Part shown: in pieces, positions 1 through 8,891 of the stretch | Layout: every line of letters starts with the position of its first letter | How positions within the stretch are numbered: position 1 is the first letter of the stretch | Assembly: GCA_963703555.1 (NCBI GenBank) | Contig: CAVPEV010000048.1 | Coordinates: 83,124 to 147,123 of the forward strand | Length of the DNA: 64,000 bases | Direction: 5' to 3' | Source: CAVPEV01 sp963703555 | GTDB lineage: Bacteria > Actinomycetota > Actinomycetes > Actinomycetales > Cellulomonadaceae | Translations under genes and position numbers: made by a program | Notes under the pieces: model-generated | Database searches by the model: none | What the model was told of the DNA's origin: nothing | What the model saw: the letters and a program-made list of their open reading frames with translations, nothing else

Positions 1-297
1 CTCCGACTTGTAGTGGCCCTCGACGTAGGAACGCAGGGTTCGCTCCTTGGCCTCTGCTCCGGCGGCCTTGTTGTAGGAGATCTTGTTGGCAGGCAGCAGC
101 AGCGTCGTCAACGCGTCGACCAGCGTGGACTTGCCGCTGCCGATGTCCCCGGTGAGCAGGGAAGTCTGGCAGGCTGTCGTCAGCCGCCAGACCCGCTTGT
201 TGAACGTCCCCCAGTTGAAGACCTCCAGGTTGTGCAAGCGGTACCCAGCCGAACGGCCGGTGCCGAGCGCAGCGGGGGAGAACAGGCCGTTACTCAT
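1..297 (-). CDS. jetC: JetC-type SMC-like ATPase of Wadjet, 5' part only
   Basis: Reading the minus strand from the ATG at 297 gives about 99 residues before the window ends. Residues 46-59 or so read GDIGSGKSTLVDAL, a Walker A loop, preceded by a stretch (LHNLEVFNWGTF) typical of the head domain of MukB/SMC-like JetC proteins. In the Wadjet family JetC is the SMC motor that, with JetA and JetB, extrudes and recognises small circular DNA such as plasmids, which the JetD nuclease then cuts. The start overlaps the jetB stop by 8 bases, so translation is probably coupled. Most of the protein, including the coiled coil, hinge and Walker B, is outside the window, so intactness cannot be judged. 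Confidence 0.85.
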   Translation of the reverse strand, partial: MSNGLFSPAALGTGRSAGYRLHNLEVFNWGTFNKRVWRLTTACQTSLLTGDIGSGKSTLVDALTTLLLPANKISYNKAAGAEAKERTLRSYVEGHYKSE

Positions 298-880
298 CGC
301 TGTCTCCGGACGACGTCCGCGCGTACTCCTGCAGTTTGCCCGCGAAGTCCGACAGGGTCTGGGCGTCCACGTAGGCCTTGAGGATGCGACGCACCTCCCA
401 CAGGTCGGGTTGACCGCGCAGCTGGCGTAGGAAGCCGAGCTCGGCAGCCTTCTTGATCGTTGAGTCCGCCTGGTCGATGGCCCGGGCCTCGTTGGTGGAC
501 TCTGCGACGAACAGCTGGAGCATGTCGATCAGCTGATCCCGGCTGAGGACCAGCTTGCCCTCAGCCGCGCTGTTCTCGAACTCCAGGAGACGCTTGCGAA
601 GCAGGACGAGAAGCAGGCTCACGTTGTACGTCAGGCTCCGTCGGCGGACGAGCCGAGGCAGCGGCTCGTCGTCTGGGTCCTCCTCGTGGCTTCGCAGGAA
701 GGCGTAACCCTCGGTGTCGTCGACGACCACGTCGACGCCGAGCGTGGAGAAGTGATCGCGCACAGGCGCACCGTGGCGCCCGAGCGTCGACCAGCTGTCC
801 TCGTCGCTCTCGCGATACACAACCCCGCGCATCAACGCGATGATGGTCGATGCCACAGCGTGTTCCTCAGGTGTCCTCAT
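290..880 (-). CDS. jetB: JetB, DUF4194 protein (MukE-like Wadjet subunit)
   Basis: This 196-residue protein has the size and composition of DUF4194/JetB: a pair of winged-helix-like helical segments, an acidic patch (FLRSHEEDPDDEPLPRL near residues 63-80) and conserved RRRSLTYNVSLLLVLLRKRL around 79-98, after which comes a helical C-terminus. In type I Wadjet it plays the MukE/kite role, bridging the JetA kleisin and the JetC heads. It lies between jetA (4-base overlap at its start) and jetC (8-base overlap at its stop), which is the canonical jetABC order. No frameshift or missing part is visible. The identification rests on family resemblance plus operon context, both of which agree. Confidence 0.88.
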   Translation of the reverse strand: MRTPEEHAVASTIIALMRGVVYRESDEDSWSTLGRHGAPVRDHFSTLGVDVVVDDTEGYAFLRSHEEDPDDEPLPRLVRRRSLTYNVSLLLVLLRKRLLEFENSAAEGKLVLSRDQLIDMLQLFVAESTNEARAIDQADSTIKKAAELGFLRQLRGQPDLWEVRRILKAYVDAQTLSDFAGKLQEYARTSSGDSDE

Positions 881-2304
881 CGCCGTGTCACGATCACCCG
901 GGGCAGCCGGACCCGTCGCCGCTCATCCTCAACGGTGTAGTCGATGAGAGTCTCCTCGTCCTCGTCCATGGTGACGTCGATGTCCTCATCGGCCAGAGTG
1001 AGGTAGCCGAGGACCTCAGCCGCACCCTGCTCGACCGGGAACAGGGCGACGATGTCGCTCAGCAACGCGTGGCCGCGCGCGGGCAGCACCGATCGGACCT
1101 GGGCGGCCAACCTGGCCTGGTCGACGAACCGCTGGTCGAGCAGCGCCGCGACGTTCACGGGCTCACCGGCGTCCGGGGCGAGCAGGCTGTCCACCCGCGA
1201 GGCGGGACTGGTGTCGTACAGCGGACGTTCGAATGGCAACGCAATGGCGATCCCGGGCTCGTCCACCTCCAGCCCGACCGATGGCGGGGCCTGCCGGCAC
1301 GTCAGCGCCGCGGCCTCCACCGACTTGATCAGGTCCAGGACACGGCGGTTCTCCAGCCAGGCCTGGTCGTCGAGGAAGCGTCGGAGCTGCGCGGAGATCT
1401 GGCGCACCGTCTGCTGGGTCCGCTCGGCCGCCGCGGACCAGTCATGGTGGATCGTGCGAAGGCGACGATCGCCGTCCACCTCGTCAAGGGCCAGCACTCG
1501 GGCCAGCAACTCGGTCAGCTCATCCTGGCGGGCCTGCGAGAGCAGGAAGTCGTAGAAGGCCTGGAAGCTGCGCCCCTGGTCGGAGCCGTTGATGTCGGAA
1601 CGACTGCTGACGAGCTCAGCGAGAAGCTCGCCCTTGCTCCCTTCCCAGGACGCGATCCGCTCGCGCGCCGCCCGGTCGAGGGAACGAAAGTTCTCCTCCA
1701 CCTCACGGAAGTCCGAGAGCAGCTCGCGCGCGGTGCCGGCCAGCTGCTGGTAGCGCTCACGTACAGCTGTCGGGTCGAGCACAGTGACTGTCCCCGCCTC
1801 AACCTCAGCGATCTGTCGGTCGATCTCCTGCCGCCGGCGGTGGAGCTCGGCAAGACGGGTATCGGGATCCGTCTCCACCCCATGGACGATCTGGCGAAGC
1901 AAGTCCACGACGGTGTGCAGGCGCGACTCGGTCCCGACGAAAGGCCTGATAGCCAGCCCACTCACCCAGGAGTAGGCGCGCTCGAAGGCCGGCGTCGCGT
2001 CGTAGTGGACCTCGTCGGAACCCAGCGGGTAGAAGCGCCGCAGCCAGCCGGACTCGCTGGCCGACCAGTCGTTGAGGTACTCCGGCGCCGAGCGCGGGTA
2101 GCGAGGCAGGTCGGGATCGGTCGCGTTGAGCGCGTACAGCTCGTCATCGAGCGCGGCCGCGAGGGTCGCCGCGGAGGTGGCGCCGTGGTTGTCCTCGACG
2201 AAGAACCGACCGAGAAACGCGAGCGCGAGCGGCGCGTTGACCGCGCGCAGCAGGCGCCAGGACGGGTGCTTGTCCCGTAGCCGCTCAACGCCCTCGTAGT
2301 CCAC
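877..2304 (-). CDS. jetA: JetA, DUF3375 protein (kleisin-like Wadjet subunit)
   Basis: The 475-residue product matches DUF3375 in length and in features: an N-terminal winged-helix region opening HPSWRLLRAVNAPLALAFL, a long central helical segment with heptad character (LAELHRRRQEIDRQIAEVEA near residue 150-170), and an acidic C-terminal tail. DUF3375 is JetA, the MukF/kleisin-like subunit of Wadjet, which closes the SMC ring. It is first in the minus-strand operon jetA-jetB-jetC. The ATG at 2304 is the first good start; about 85 bases separate it from the decayed region to the right, where the operon promoter should lie. Jet systems are commonly found in defence islands, and here the neighbour is mobile-element debris. 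Confidence 0.88.
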   Translation of the reverse strand: MDYEGVERLRDKHPSWRLLRAVNAPLALAFLGRFFVEDNHGATSAATLAAALDDELYALNATDPDLPRYPRSAPEYLNDWSASESGWLRRFYPLGSDEVHYDATPAFERAYSWVSGLAIRPFVGTESRLHTVVDLLRQIVHGVETDPDTRLAELHRRRQEIDRQIAEVEAGTVTVLDPTAVRERYQQLAGTARELLSDFREVEENFRSLDRAARERIASWEGSKGELLAELVSSRSDINGSDQGRSFQAFYDFLLSQARQDELTELLARVLALDEVDGDRRLRTIHHDWSAAAERTQQTVRQISAQLRRFLDDQAWLENRRVLDLIKSVEAAALTCRQAPPSVGLEVDEPGIAIALPFERPLYDTSPASRVDSLLAPDAGEPVNVAALLDQRFVDQARLAAQVRSVLPARGHALLSDIVALFPVEQGAAEVLGYLTLADEDIDVTMDEDEETLIDYTVEDERRRVRLPRVIVTRR

Positions 2305-2905
2305 AGCCCGCCTCCCCGCTCGCTGGTCCTACCGGAGCCTACGGGCGGGTACTGACGTCCACGTGGAGTCATGCGTGATCCGCACCCGGTCAGGTCGTCA
2401 GCGCTCGGACGACTTCAACTTCACGTAGGTCCAGTGCGTCGGCGAGGAGCCGGGTGAGCAGGGCCATGGGGGGGATCAGGTGGTAGACGCTGAGCTCGAT
2501 CCGGGGAGCGTCAGTGCGGTCGTCGTCGCGCCACAGGGCGGCCCAGCAGTACTCCAGGAGCGGGGTGTAGCCCCAGATCGACTGCTCCGCCCAGCCGGGC
2601 AGGTTGATGTCGCGCACGAATTCGTCGGTCTGGCTGATACGTCCACCTGCACACCGATCGGCTCGACGTTGACTGCCCGGTCTGCCGTGGCATGCCCGAG
2701 CAACCGGCCCACGTGCCGGGTTCGGGCTCGGGCGACTGCGAAGGCCTTGGTGGAGCCTGCGGACCTGTCGGACTGACGCTCCGGTGCGGACTGCTCTGCC
2801 GTCCAGGCGTGCACGGACGACGTCGCACGCCTCCGCGGCGACATCGACGAGCTCACCGAGACCCGGTCGCGTGGAGGCGCGGGCGAATGATCGACGTCCA
2901 CGTCG
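2305..2905. other. Decayed region with gene fragments, probable mobile-element debris
   Basis: No intact gene can be supported here. Two short stretches read like real protein. On the minus strand, 2640-2390 encodes a C-terminal piece described in its own entry. On the plus strand, 2777-2890 is open and reads ADCSAVQACTDDVARLRGD followed by a charged helix and a stop, which looks like the tail of a lost gene. The stop is followed 15 bases later by the small gene at 2906, as in a compact operon. The orientation and order (tail, small gene, secreted protein) resemble the conserved string of small genes beside transfer genes in actinobacterial conjugative elements; that comparison is from memory. 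Confidence 0.35.
2390..2640 (-). pseudogene. C-terminal fragment of an uncharacterised actinobacterial protein
   Basis: The minus frame ending at 2390 has protein-like sequence only in its last 80 or so residues: FVRDINLPGWAEQSIWGY near the beginning, then WAALWRDDDRTDAPRIELS and a leucine-rich helical end. Upstream of about 2640 the same frame becomes arginine- and proline-rich junk, and no convincing start with a ribosome site precedes the good part (only a GTG inside FVRD). The fragment therefore looks like a 3' remnant whose 5' end was lost. I do not recognise a named domain; aromatic and acidic residues dominate. It could also be a very short real gene starting at that GTG. Confidence 0.4.
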
Positions 2906-3106
2906 GTGCGCATGGTGCCGGTCATGCCGTCCTCGGTCCTGCACACCCTGCCCTTCCGCGCCGGCGTGCTGCTCCTTCGCCAGACGCGACCCGTCGTCAT
3001 CGACCTGTGCGGATGGCCGGCTCGCCCCGACGCCACTGCGCTACGAACCGGTCAACAGAACGTCGAGGCGGGCACCGCGGCCGCGGCCGGGGGTGCGCTC
3101 CGATGA
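2906..3106 (+). CDS. Small hypothetical protein, likely conjugative-element associated
   Basis: A 66-residue frame starting with GTG at 2906 (internal ATG at 2912) reads VLHTLPFRAGVLLLRQTRPVV followed by an aspartate, LCGWPAR and an alanine-rich tail. Its stop overlaps the ATGATG start of the next frame at 3103, a compact arrangement typical of real operons and not of chance frames. I do not recognise the function. Its position directly ahead of a secreted protein remnant suggests it belonged to the transfer region of an integrative element. Whether it is still expressed is doubtful because the neighbours are broken. Confidence 0.4.
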   Translation: MRMVPVMPSSVLHTLPFRAGVLLLRQTRPVVIDLCGWPARPDATALRTGQQNVEAGTAAAAGGALR

Positions 3107-3336
3107 TGAAGTCCTTCATTGCTCTGAGCGGGTCGGGCGCGCTCGCCGTGCCACTGATCGCGGTGATGGCCCTGGGTGCCGGTGGATCGGCACTCGCATG
3201 CATCGAGTCCTCGGCCGGTGGGTTCCTGGCCGATGATGCGCCCGTCCCGGCGGAGGCACGCACGGCGACGGCGTCTGATACTCGTCGAACGTCACCGAAG
3301 GCGGTTGTACGACGCGGTCGGACCCCCGGAAGGTGA
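3103..3336 (+). pseudogene. N-terminus of a secreted wall-hydrolase-like protein, truncated
   Basis: From the ATG at 3103 or 3106 the frame encodes a clean signal peptide (MKSFIALSGSGALAVPLIAV, then ALGAGGSALAC) and the beginning of a mature region ending DDAPVPAEART at about residue 54. This start is typical of the secreted lytic transglycosylase-type proteins of actinobacterial conjugative elements, which continue into an aromatic catalytic domain. Here the sequence changes abruptly at about 3266 into arginine- and threonine-rich junk and stops at 3336, so the catalytic part is missing. The start codon overlaps the stop of the gene before it. The family call is inference from the first 50 residues only. 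Confidence 0.45.
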
Positions 3337-3377
3337 ACACGCGCCGCGCCGAACACCTGAGACCGGCCGGCGCGCGG

Positions 3378-3391
3378 CGAACGATCGTTCG
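3378..3391. promoter_or_regulatory. 14-bp perfect palindrome, TetR-type operator candidate
   Basis: CGAACGATCGTTCG is a perfect palindrome in an otherwise gene-free stretch (3337-3590). GAAC/GTTC half-sites with short spacing are common for TetR-family repressors. It lies 200 bases upstream of the secreted-protein gene at 3591, and no regulator gene adjoins it, so it may be a leftover of the decayed element. Confidence 0.3.
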
Positions 3392-3590
3392 GCAGCCACG
3401 AACGGCGTCCGCCGCTCGCCGCACTCCCACGCGGAGGCCCCCTGTGGAAGCCCTCGGACGTGAACCCGCGGTTCAGGAGCGGTTCCCCAGCCGTTCAATC
3501 CGGGTGCGTTGTGGTCGCGGATCGCCGCTGGTGAGCTGACCGTGCGCGCGCCGAACTGCGCGCGTCCGTCAACTGGAGGTCACTCATCCC

Positions 3591-4472
3591 ATGAGAACCG
3601 GTACCCGCGCGGCCGTCGCCGCCACCCTCGTCGCGGTCGTCGGACTCGCGTCCGTGCCAGCGGCGGCGTTCGCCGCCACCTGGACCCGCACCTCGTCGTA
3701 CAACCGCTGGACGGGCTTCAACGCCCTCGAGCGCGGACAGGGCATCGCCACCGACAACACGTACTTCTACTACAGCGGCCCGTACAGCATGGTGAAGGCC
3801 ACCATCTCGAACGACCACGAGGTGGCCTCGAACGCGGCGGCGATCCCGGCCGCGCTCGCCAGTGCGTACGGTGTCGACCACATCGGCGACATCGACTACT
3901 ACGGCGGCTCCGTCGTCGCCCCGCTCGAGGACGGCAAGAACTACCAGCACCCGCTGCTGGCGCTCTACGACGCCAACTCGCTCGACTACACCGGGCGCTA
4001 TGTCCAGCTCCCACTCCCCACGATGCCCGGCGGCGTGCCGTGGGTCGCCGTGGACGCGGCGGCCGGTCTCGTCTACACCGCGCCGTGGACGCAGAGCACC
4101 GCGGCCGGCACCGACCAGCTGGTCGCATACAGCCTGAACGACCTGCTCACCCTCCCGACGGGCTCGACGCTGCCCGTTGTGAAGACGGTGAAGCTGTCGC
4201 AGCCGCTGGACCGCATCCAGGGCGCGACCATGTTCCAGGGCAAGCTCTACGCCTCGGTCGACATCACCGGCGACAAGTCCGTGTACTCCATCGACACGAC
4301 CTCCGGCCAGGTGGCGTGGGAGCTGCACCAGGACGTCGAGCCGAAGGACGAGGTGCAGGGCATCACGGCGGTCGACCTGGGCGCCGGCGGCGGTCAGCTG
4401 CACGTGCTGAACGTGGGCTCCGGGCTGAAGTCGATCTTCATGTACCTGCAGCACTACTCGATGGTCGGCTGA
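3591..4472 (+). CDS. Secreted protein of unknown function, possibly beta-propeller-like
   Basis: The 293-residue product begins with a signal peptide (MRTGTRAAVAATLVAVVGLA, cleavage probably after AAAFA near residue 28), so it is exported. The mature part alternates short hydrophobic strands with loops (LVYTAPWTQS, KLYASVDITGDKSVYSIDT, GGQLHVLNVGSG), the look of a WD/YncE-like propeller that reads out repeated strand pairs, but no named family is evident. It lacks cysteines and a wall anchor. A ribosome site (tggagg) precedes the ATG by about 10 bases. It lies just upstream of the sugar importer on the same strand, 195 bases away with a hairpin between, so joint transcription is uncertain; a substrate-related extracellular role is only a guess. 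Confidence 0.75.
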   Translation: MRTGTRAAVAATLVAVVGLASVPAAAFAATWTRTSSYNRWTGFNALERGQGIATDNTYFYYSGPYSMVKATISNDHEVASNAAAIPAALASAYGVDHIGDIDYYGGSVVAPLEDGKNYQHPLLALYDANSLDYTGRYVQLPLPTMPGGVPWVAVDAAAGLVYTAPWTQSTAAGTDQLVAYSLNDLLTLPTGSTLPVVKTVKLSQPLDRIQGATMFQGKLYASVDITGDKSVYSIDTTSGQVAWELHQDVEPKDEVQGITAVDLGAGGGQLHVLNVGSGLKSIFMYLQHYSMVG

Positions 4473-4490
4473 CCAGGCTCCGCCCCGTCT

Positions 4491-4504
4491 CGCCCGGTCG
4501 GGCG
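4491..4504 (+). terminator. Short hairpin after the secreted-protein gene
   Basis: CGCCC-GGTC-GGGCG forms a 5-bp stem 19 bases after the stop codon at 4472. There is no T tract, so termination is only possible, not shown. Confidence 0.3.
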
Positions 4505-4667
4505 GTCCTCCTGCGCGGTGCGCGGGGCGGCCGTCCGGCCGGGCGAGGTTCATCCGCTGTTCACGAAATCGTCGGCCCCACGCATCCCGAGCGCATCACC
4601 GATGTGTCAGCCTGTTCCTGATTGCAGACCAGCGTGCGGCATATCCGAACAAACTCGGAGGACCATC

Positions 4668-5765
<1,098 letters not shown>

Positions 5766-5816
5766 CGCTCACCTCACCGCGACACCCTTCACCAGGTCAG
5801 AAAGGACCGCCCTGCA

Positions 5817-7142
5817 ATGTCATCCCTCACCCGCCGCCGGCTTCTGACGGTCGGCCTCGCCGCAGGGCTGTCGACCACGCTGCTCGCCGGTTGCGCCGGC
5901 TCCAGCGAGGCCGACGTCAGCGACGCCGACGTCAGCATCGACTTCTACTACCCCGACCAGGTCGGCACCCTGGGGACACTGATCGACAGCTACCTCAAGG
6001 ACTTCGAGAAGGAGCACCCGAGCATCCACGTCAAGGGCGTGTACTCGGGCGACTACGACCAGACCCTCACCGCGGTGAACACGGCGATCGACGGCGGCAA
6101 GGCGCCGGCCCTGGCGATCATGGACCAGTCGTTCATGCACGACCTCGTCGAGCGCGACGTCGTCTCGAAATGGGACGACTACCTCACCACCGACGCCGAC
6201 AAGAAGTGGGTCGACGGCTTCTACCCGCAGTTCATGTCCAACGGCAAGGACGCGGAAGGCCATGTCTACGGCGTGCCGTTCGCCCGCTCCACCATCGTCC
6301 AGTTCTGGAACAAGGACGTCTTCGCCAGGGCCGGCCTCGACCCCGAGAAGGCGCCGTCCGACTGGGCGAGCCTCGTCGCGGACGCGAAGGCGGCCCAGGA
6401 GAAGGGCGGCTCGAAGTACGGCGTCTTCATCCCGACGTCGACCGGCACCGCGTACTGGCTGTACCAGGCGCTGGTCCAGCAGGCCGGCGGCGACGGCGCG
6501 ATCAGCGACGCCGCGGGCACGAAGGTCACGCTCGACACCCCCGAGAACGTGAAGGCGCTGGAGTTCTGGGCCTCACTCGGCACCACGGAGAAGGTCGCGC
6601 CGTCGACCGAGGTCTCCTGGAGCACCTCGACCGACGACTTCCTCGCCGGCCAGACCGCCATCCTCTGGACGACCTCTGGCCGCATGGGCACCATCCAGGA
6701 GAAGGCCGGCTTCGACTGGGGCGTCTCGGCCCTCCCGAAGCAGGAGGGTGTCGGTGCGCCGACCGGCGGCGGCAGCCTGATGCTCTTCAATGCGGGCGTC
6801 AGCAAGGCGCAGCACCAGGCGGCGGTCACGCTCGCCAAGTTCCTCACCACGCCCGAGCGCGCCGCCGACGTGTCGATCAAGTCCGGCTACATCGCGACCT
6901 CCGACGCCGCCTGGAACACGGACGCGATGAAGGCGTACCTGCAGAAGACCCCGCAGGCGGCCGCCGCCCACGACGCGATCGCCGACGCGATCCCGGAGAT
7001 GGCGACGCTCGACCGCGACCGCGTCGTCTACCAGACGCTCGCTCCGGCCCTGCAGTCCGTGCTCCTCCAGGGCGCCGACGCGAAGCAGACCCTCGCGAAG
7101 GCGCAGCAGGACATCGACGCCATCCTCACGACCCACAAGTAG
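5817..7142 (+). CDS. Extracellular sugar-binding lipoprotein (family 1)
   Basis: The 441-residue protein starts with a twin-arginine-like LTRRRLL and a lipobox LLAGC, with Cys26 as the lipidated residue, so it is anchored outside the membrane. The body is a cluster B/family 1 substrate-binding protein: IDFYYPDQVG near the start, DGGKAPALAIMD, a hinge region YGVPFARSTIVQFWNKDVF, and TPERAADVSIKSGYIATS near the C-terminus. These proteins deliver sugars or sugar phosphates to MalFG-type permeases. A ribosome site (agaaagga) precedes the ATG. The gene sits 51 bases after the ATPase and 19 bases before the first permease, so the four genes form one operon. Confidence 0.93.
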   Translation: MSSLTRRRLLTVGLAAGLSTTLLAGCAGSSEADVSDADVSIDFYYPDQVGTLGTLIDSYLKDFEKEHPSIHVKGVYSGDYDQTLTAVNTAIDGGKAPALAIMDQSFMHDLVERDVVSKWDDYLTTDADKKWVDGFYPQFMSNGKDAEGHVYGVPFARSTIVQFWNKDVFARAGLDPEKAPSDWASLVADAKAAQEKGGSKYGVFIPTSTGTAYWLYQALVQQAGGDGAISDAAGTKVTLDTPENVKALEFWASLGTTEKVAPSTEVSWSTSTDDFLAGQTAILWTTSGRMGTIQEKAGFDWGVSALPKQEGVGAPTGGGSLMLFNAGVSKAQHQAAVTLAKFLTTPERAADVSIKSGYIATSDAAWNTDAMKAYLQKTPQAAAAHDAIADAIPEMATLDRDRVVYQTLAPALQSVLLQGADAKQTLAKAQQDIDAILTTHK

Positions 7143-7161
7143 TCCGACCCAGTAAGCCATC

Positions 7162-8082
7162 ATGATCGACGCACCCGCGGCGTCGGAGCGGATGGGGGCG
7201 GTCCGGCGCATCAGCCGGACCGCCCGCGCCCTGCCCGACCGGGCCTTCGGCCTGCTGCTCCTCGTCCCCGCCTTCGCATTCCTCGGCCTGTTCACCGTCA
7301 AGCCGCTGATCGGCTCCGTGATCAGCAGCTTCAGCAACCGTGCGGGCGACGCCTTCTCGCTGGGCAACTACGCGGCGCTCGCGGACGACGAGGTCTTCCT
7401 GAAGTCGGTGGCGAACAACCTGCTGTTCTCGGTCATCACGGTCCCGGTCTCCCTCGGGCTCGCGATGTTCCTGGCCGTGCTGCTGCACCGCACCATGCGC
7501 GGCCGCGGCTTCCTCCGCGCCGGGGTGTTCGCCCCGGCCATCCTGCCGGTCGTCGCGATCGCGGTGATCTGGATGTACCTCTACCAGCCGAACATCGGCG
7601 TCATCAACGGCGCCCTCTCCATGGTCGGGCTCCCGACGCCGGACTGGCTCGGCGACCCCGCCCTCGTCCTCCCGTCCCTCATGGTGATGATGGTGTGGAA
7701 GGAGGCCGGCTTCTTCATGATCTTCTACCTGGCCGGCCTGCAGGCCATCGATCCGGAGCTGGAGGAGGCGGCCAGGATGGAGGGCGCCGGCCCATGGGCG
7801 CGGTTCTGGCGGGTCAGCTTCCCGCTGCTCATGCCCACGACGCTCTTCGCCAGCATCGTCGCGCTGGCCGACTCGATCAAGACGGTCGACTTCGTCTTCG
7901 TCATGACGCAGGGCGGCCCGAACAATGCCAGCTCCCTCCTGCTCTTCTACATCTACCGGGTCGCGTTCTCGCAGCACTGGCCGCAGTACGCCGCCGCGAT
8001 CTCCCTCCTGGTGATCGCCGTGCTCGTCGTGCTGGCCGTGGTCCAGATCCGGTTCGTCGAACGCTCGATCCACTACCGCTAG
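7162..8082 (+). CDS. Sugar ABC transporter permease (MalF/UgpA type)
   Basis: The 306-residue product has six predicted membrane segments, the first beginning about residue 26 (FGLLLLVPAFAFLGLFTV). The cytoplasmic EAA loop is clear: EEAARMEGAGPWARFWRVSFP around residue 207-227, which docks on the ATPase. Other MalF hallmarks are the late segment DSIKTVDFVFVMTQGGPNN and SSLLLFYIYRVAF. The N-terminal 25 residues are charged and cytoplasmic. It belongs to the operon 4668-8891 and pairs with the next permease to form the channel. Nothing is missing relative to the family, and the start ATG is 19 bases after the lipoprotein stop. Confidence 0.92.
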   Translation: MIDAPAASERMGAVRRISRTARALPDRAFGLLLLVPAFAFLGLFTVKPLIGSVISSFSNRAGDAFSLGNYAALADDEVFLKSVANNLLFSVITVPVSLGLAMFLAVLLHRTMRGRGFLRAGVFAPAILPVVAIAVIWMYLYQPNIGVINGALSMVGLPTPDWLGDPALVLPSLMVMMVWKEAGFFMIFYLAGLQAIDPELEEAARMEGAGPWARFWRVSFPLLMPTTLFASIVALADSIKTVDFVFVMTQGGPNNASSLLLFYIYRVAFSQHWPQYAAAISLLVIAVLVVLAVVQIRFVERSIHYR

Positions 8083-8090
8083 GACTCCCG

Positions 8091-8891
8091 ATGGATCGCA
8101 TCCTCACCGTCTCCGACCGGGTCGAGATCGCCGCCGCCTGGGTCGCCGGCCTGCTCTGGATGGCGCCGCTGGTGTACGTCATCGGTCGCGCCTTCGTGGT
8201 GGACTCCCCCACCCCGCATCTCGGTCTCGACAACCTCGCCGCCGCCTGGGCGGGGGCGCCCTTCGGCCGGTACTACCTGAACACCGTGATCCTGGTCGTG
8301 GGGATCACGCTCGGCCAGCTCGTGATCGGCGTGCTGGCGGCCTACGCCTTCGCCCGGTTCGCATTCCCCTTCCGGAACACCCTGTTCGCCCTCGTGCTGG
8401 TGCAGCTGATGATCTTCCCCGAGGTGCTGATGTCGGAGAACTACCGCACCGTCGCCTCCCTCGGCCTGCTCGACACCGTGGCGGGGATCGGGCTGCCCTA
8501 CGTCGCCAGCGCGTTCTGCATCTTCTTCCTCAGGCAGGCGTTCCTGTCGGTGCCCGACGAGCTGGTGGAGGCGGCGCAGATCGAGGGCGCCTCCCGCATG
8601 GAGATCCTCTGGAAGGTCTTCCTCCCGGCGGCCCGGCCGAGCCTGATCGCCTACGCCCTGGTGTCGGTGTCGACCCAGTGGAACAACTTCCTCTGGCCGC
8701 TGATCGTCGCCACGACCGACGAGACCCGGCCGATCACCGTCGGCCTCGTGCGGTTCCTCGCCCCTGAAACCGGGATGGACTTCGCCAAGATGGCCGCCGG
8801 GACGGTCATCGTCGTCGCCCCGCTGCTGGCCGTCTTCCTGATCGGTCAGCGCGGTTTCATCAACAGCTTCCTGCGCTCCGGGATCAAGTAG
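8091..8891 (+). CDS. Sugar ABC transporter permease (MalG/UgpE type)
   Basis: I chose ATG 8091, eight bases after the previous stop, giving 266 residues starting MDRILTVSDRVEIAAAW. The open frame extends further left but overlaps the first permease in another frame. Six hydrophobic segments and the EAA loop VEAAQIEGASRMEILWKVFLP are present, followed by SVSTQWNNFLWPL, a hallmark of the MalG half. It completes the importer. Its last eight bases overlap the 3' end of the convergently transcribed dehydrogenase gene, so the two transcripts collide here; no terminator lies between them. Confidence 0.92.
   Translation: MDRILTVSDRVEIAAAWVAGLLWMAPLVYVIGRAFVVDSPTPHLGLDNLAAAWAGAPFGRYYLNTVILVVGITLGQLVIGVLAAYAFARFAFPFRNTLFALVLVQLMIFPEVLMSENYRTVASLGLLDTVAGIGLPYVASAFCIFFLRQAFLSVPDELVEAAQIEGASRMEILWKVFLPAARPSLIAYALVSVSTQWNNFLWPLIVATTDETRPITVGLVRFLAPETGMDFAKMAAGTVIVVAPLLAVFLIGQRGFINSFLRSGIK

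Noticed and set aside
2692..3336. A single 214-codon plus-strand gene
   Set aside because: Only the part after 3103 is protein-like, and it has its own start with signal peptide coupled to the upstream small gene; the earlier part is shadow or debris.
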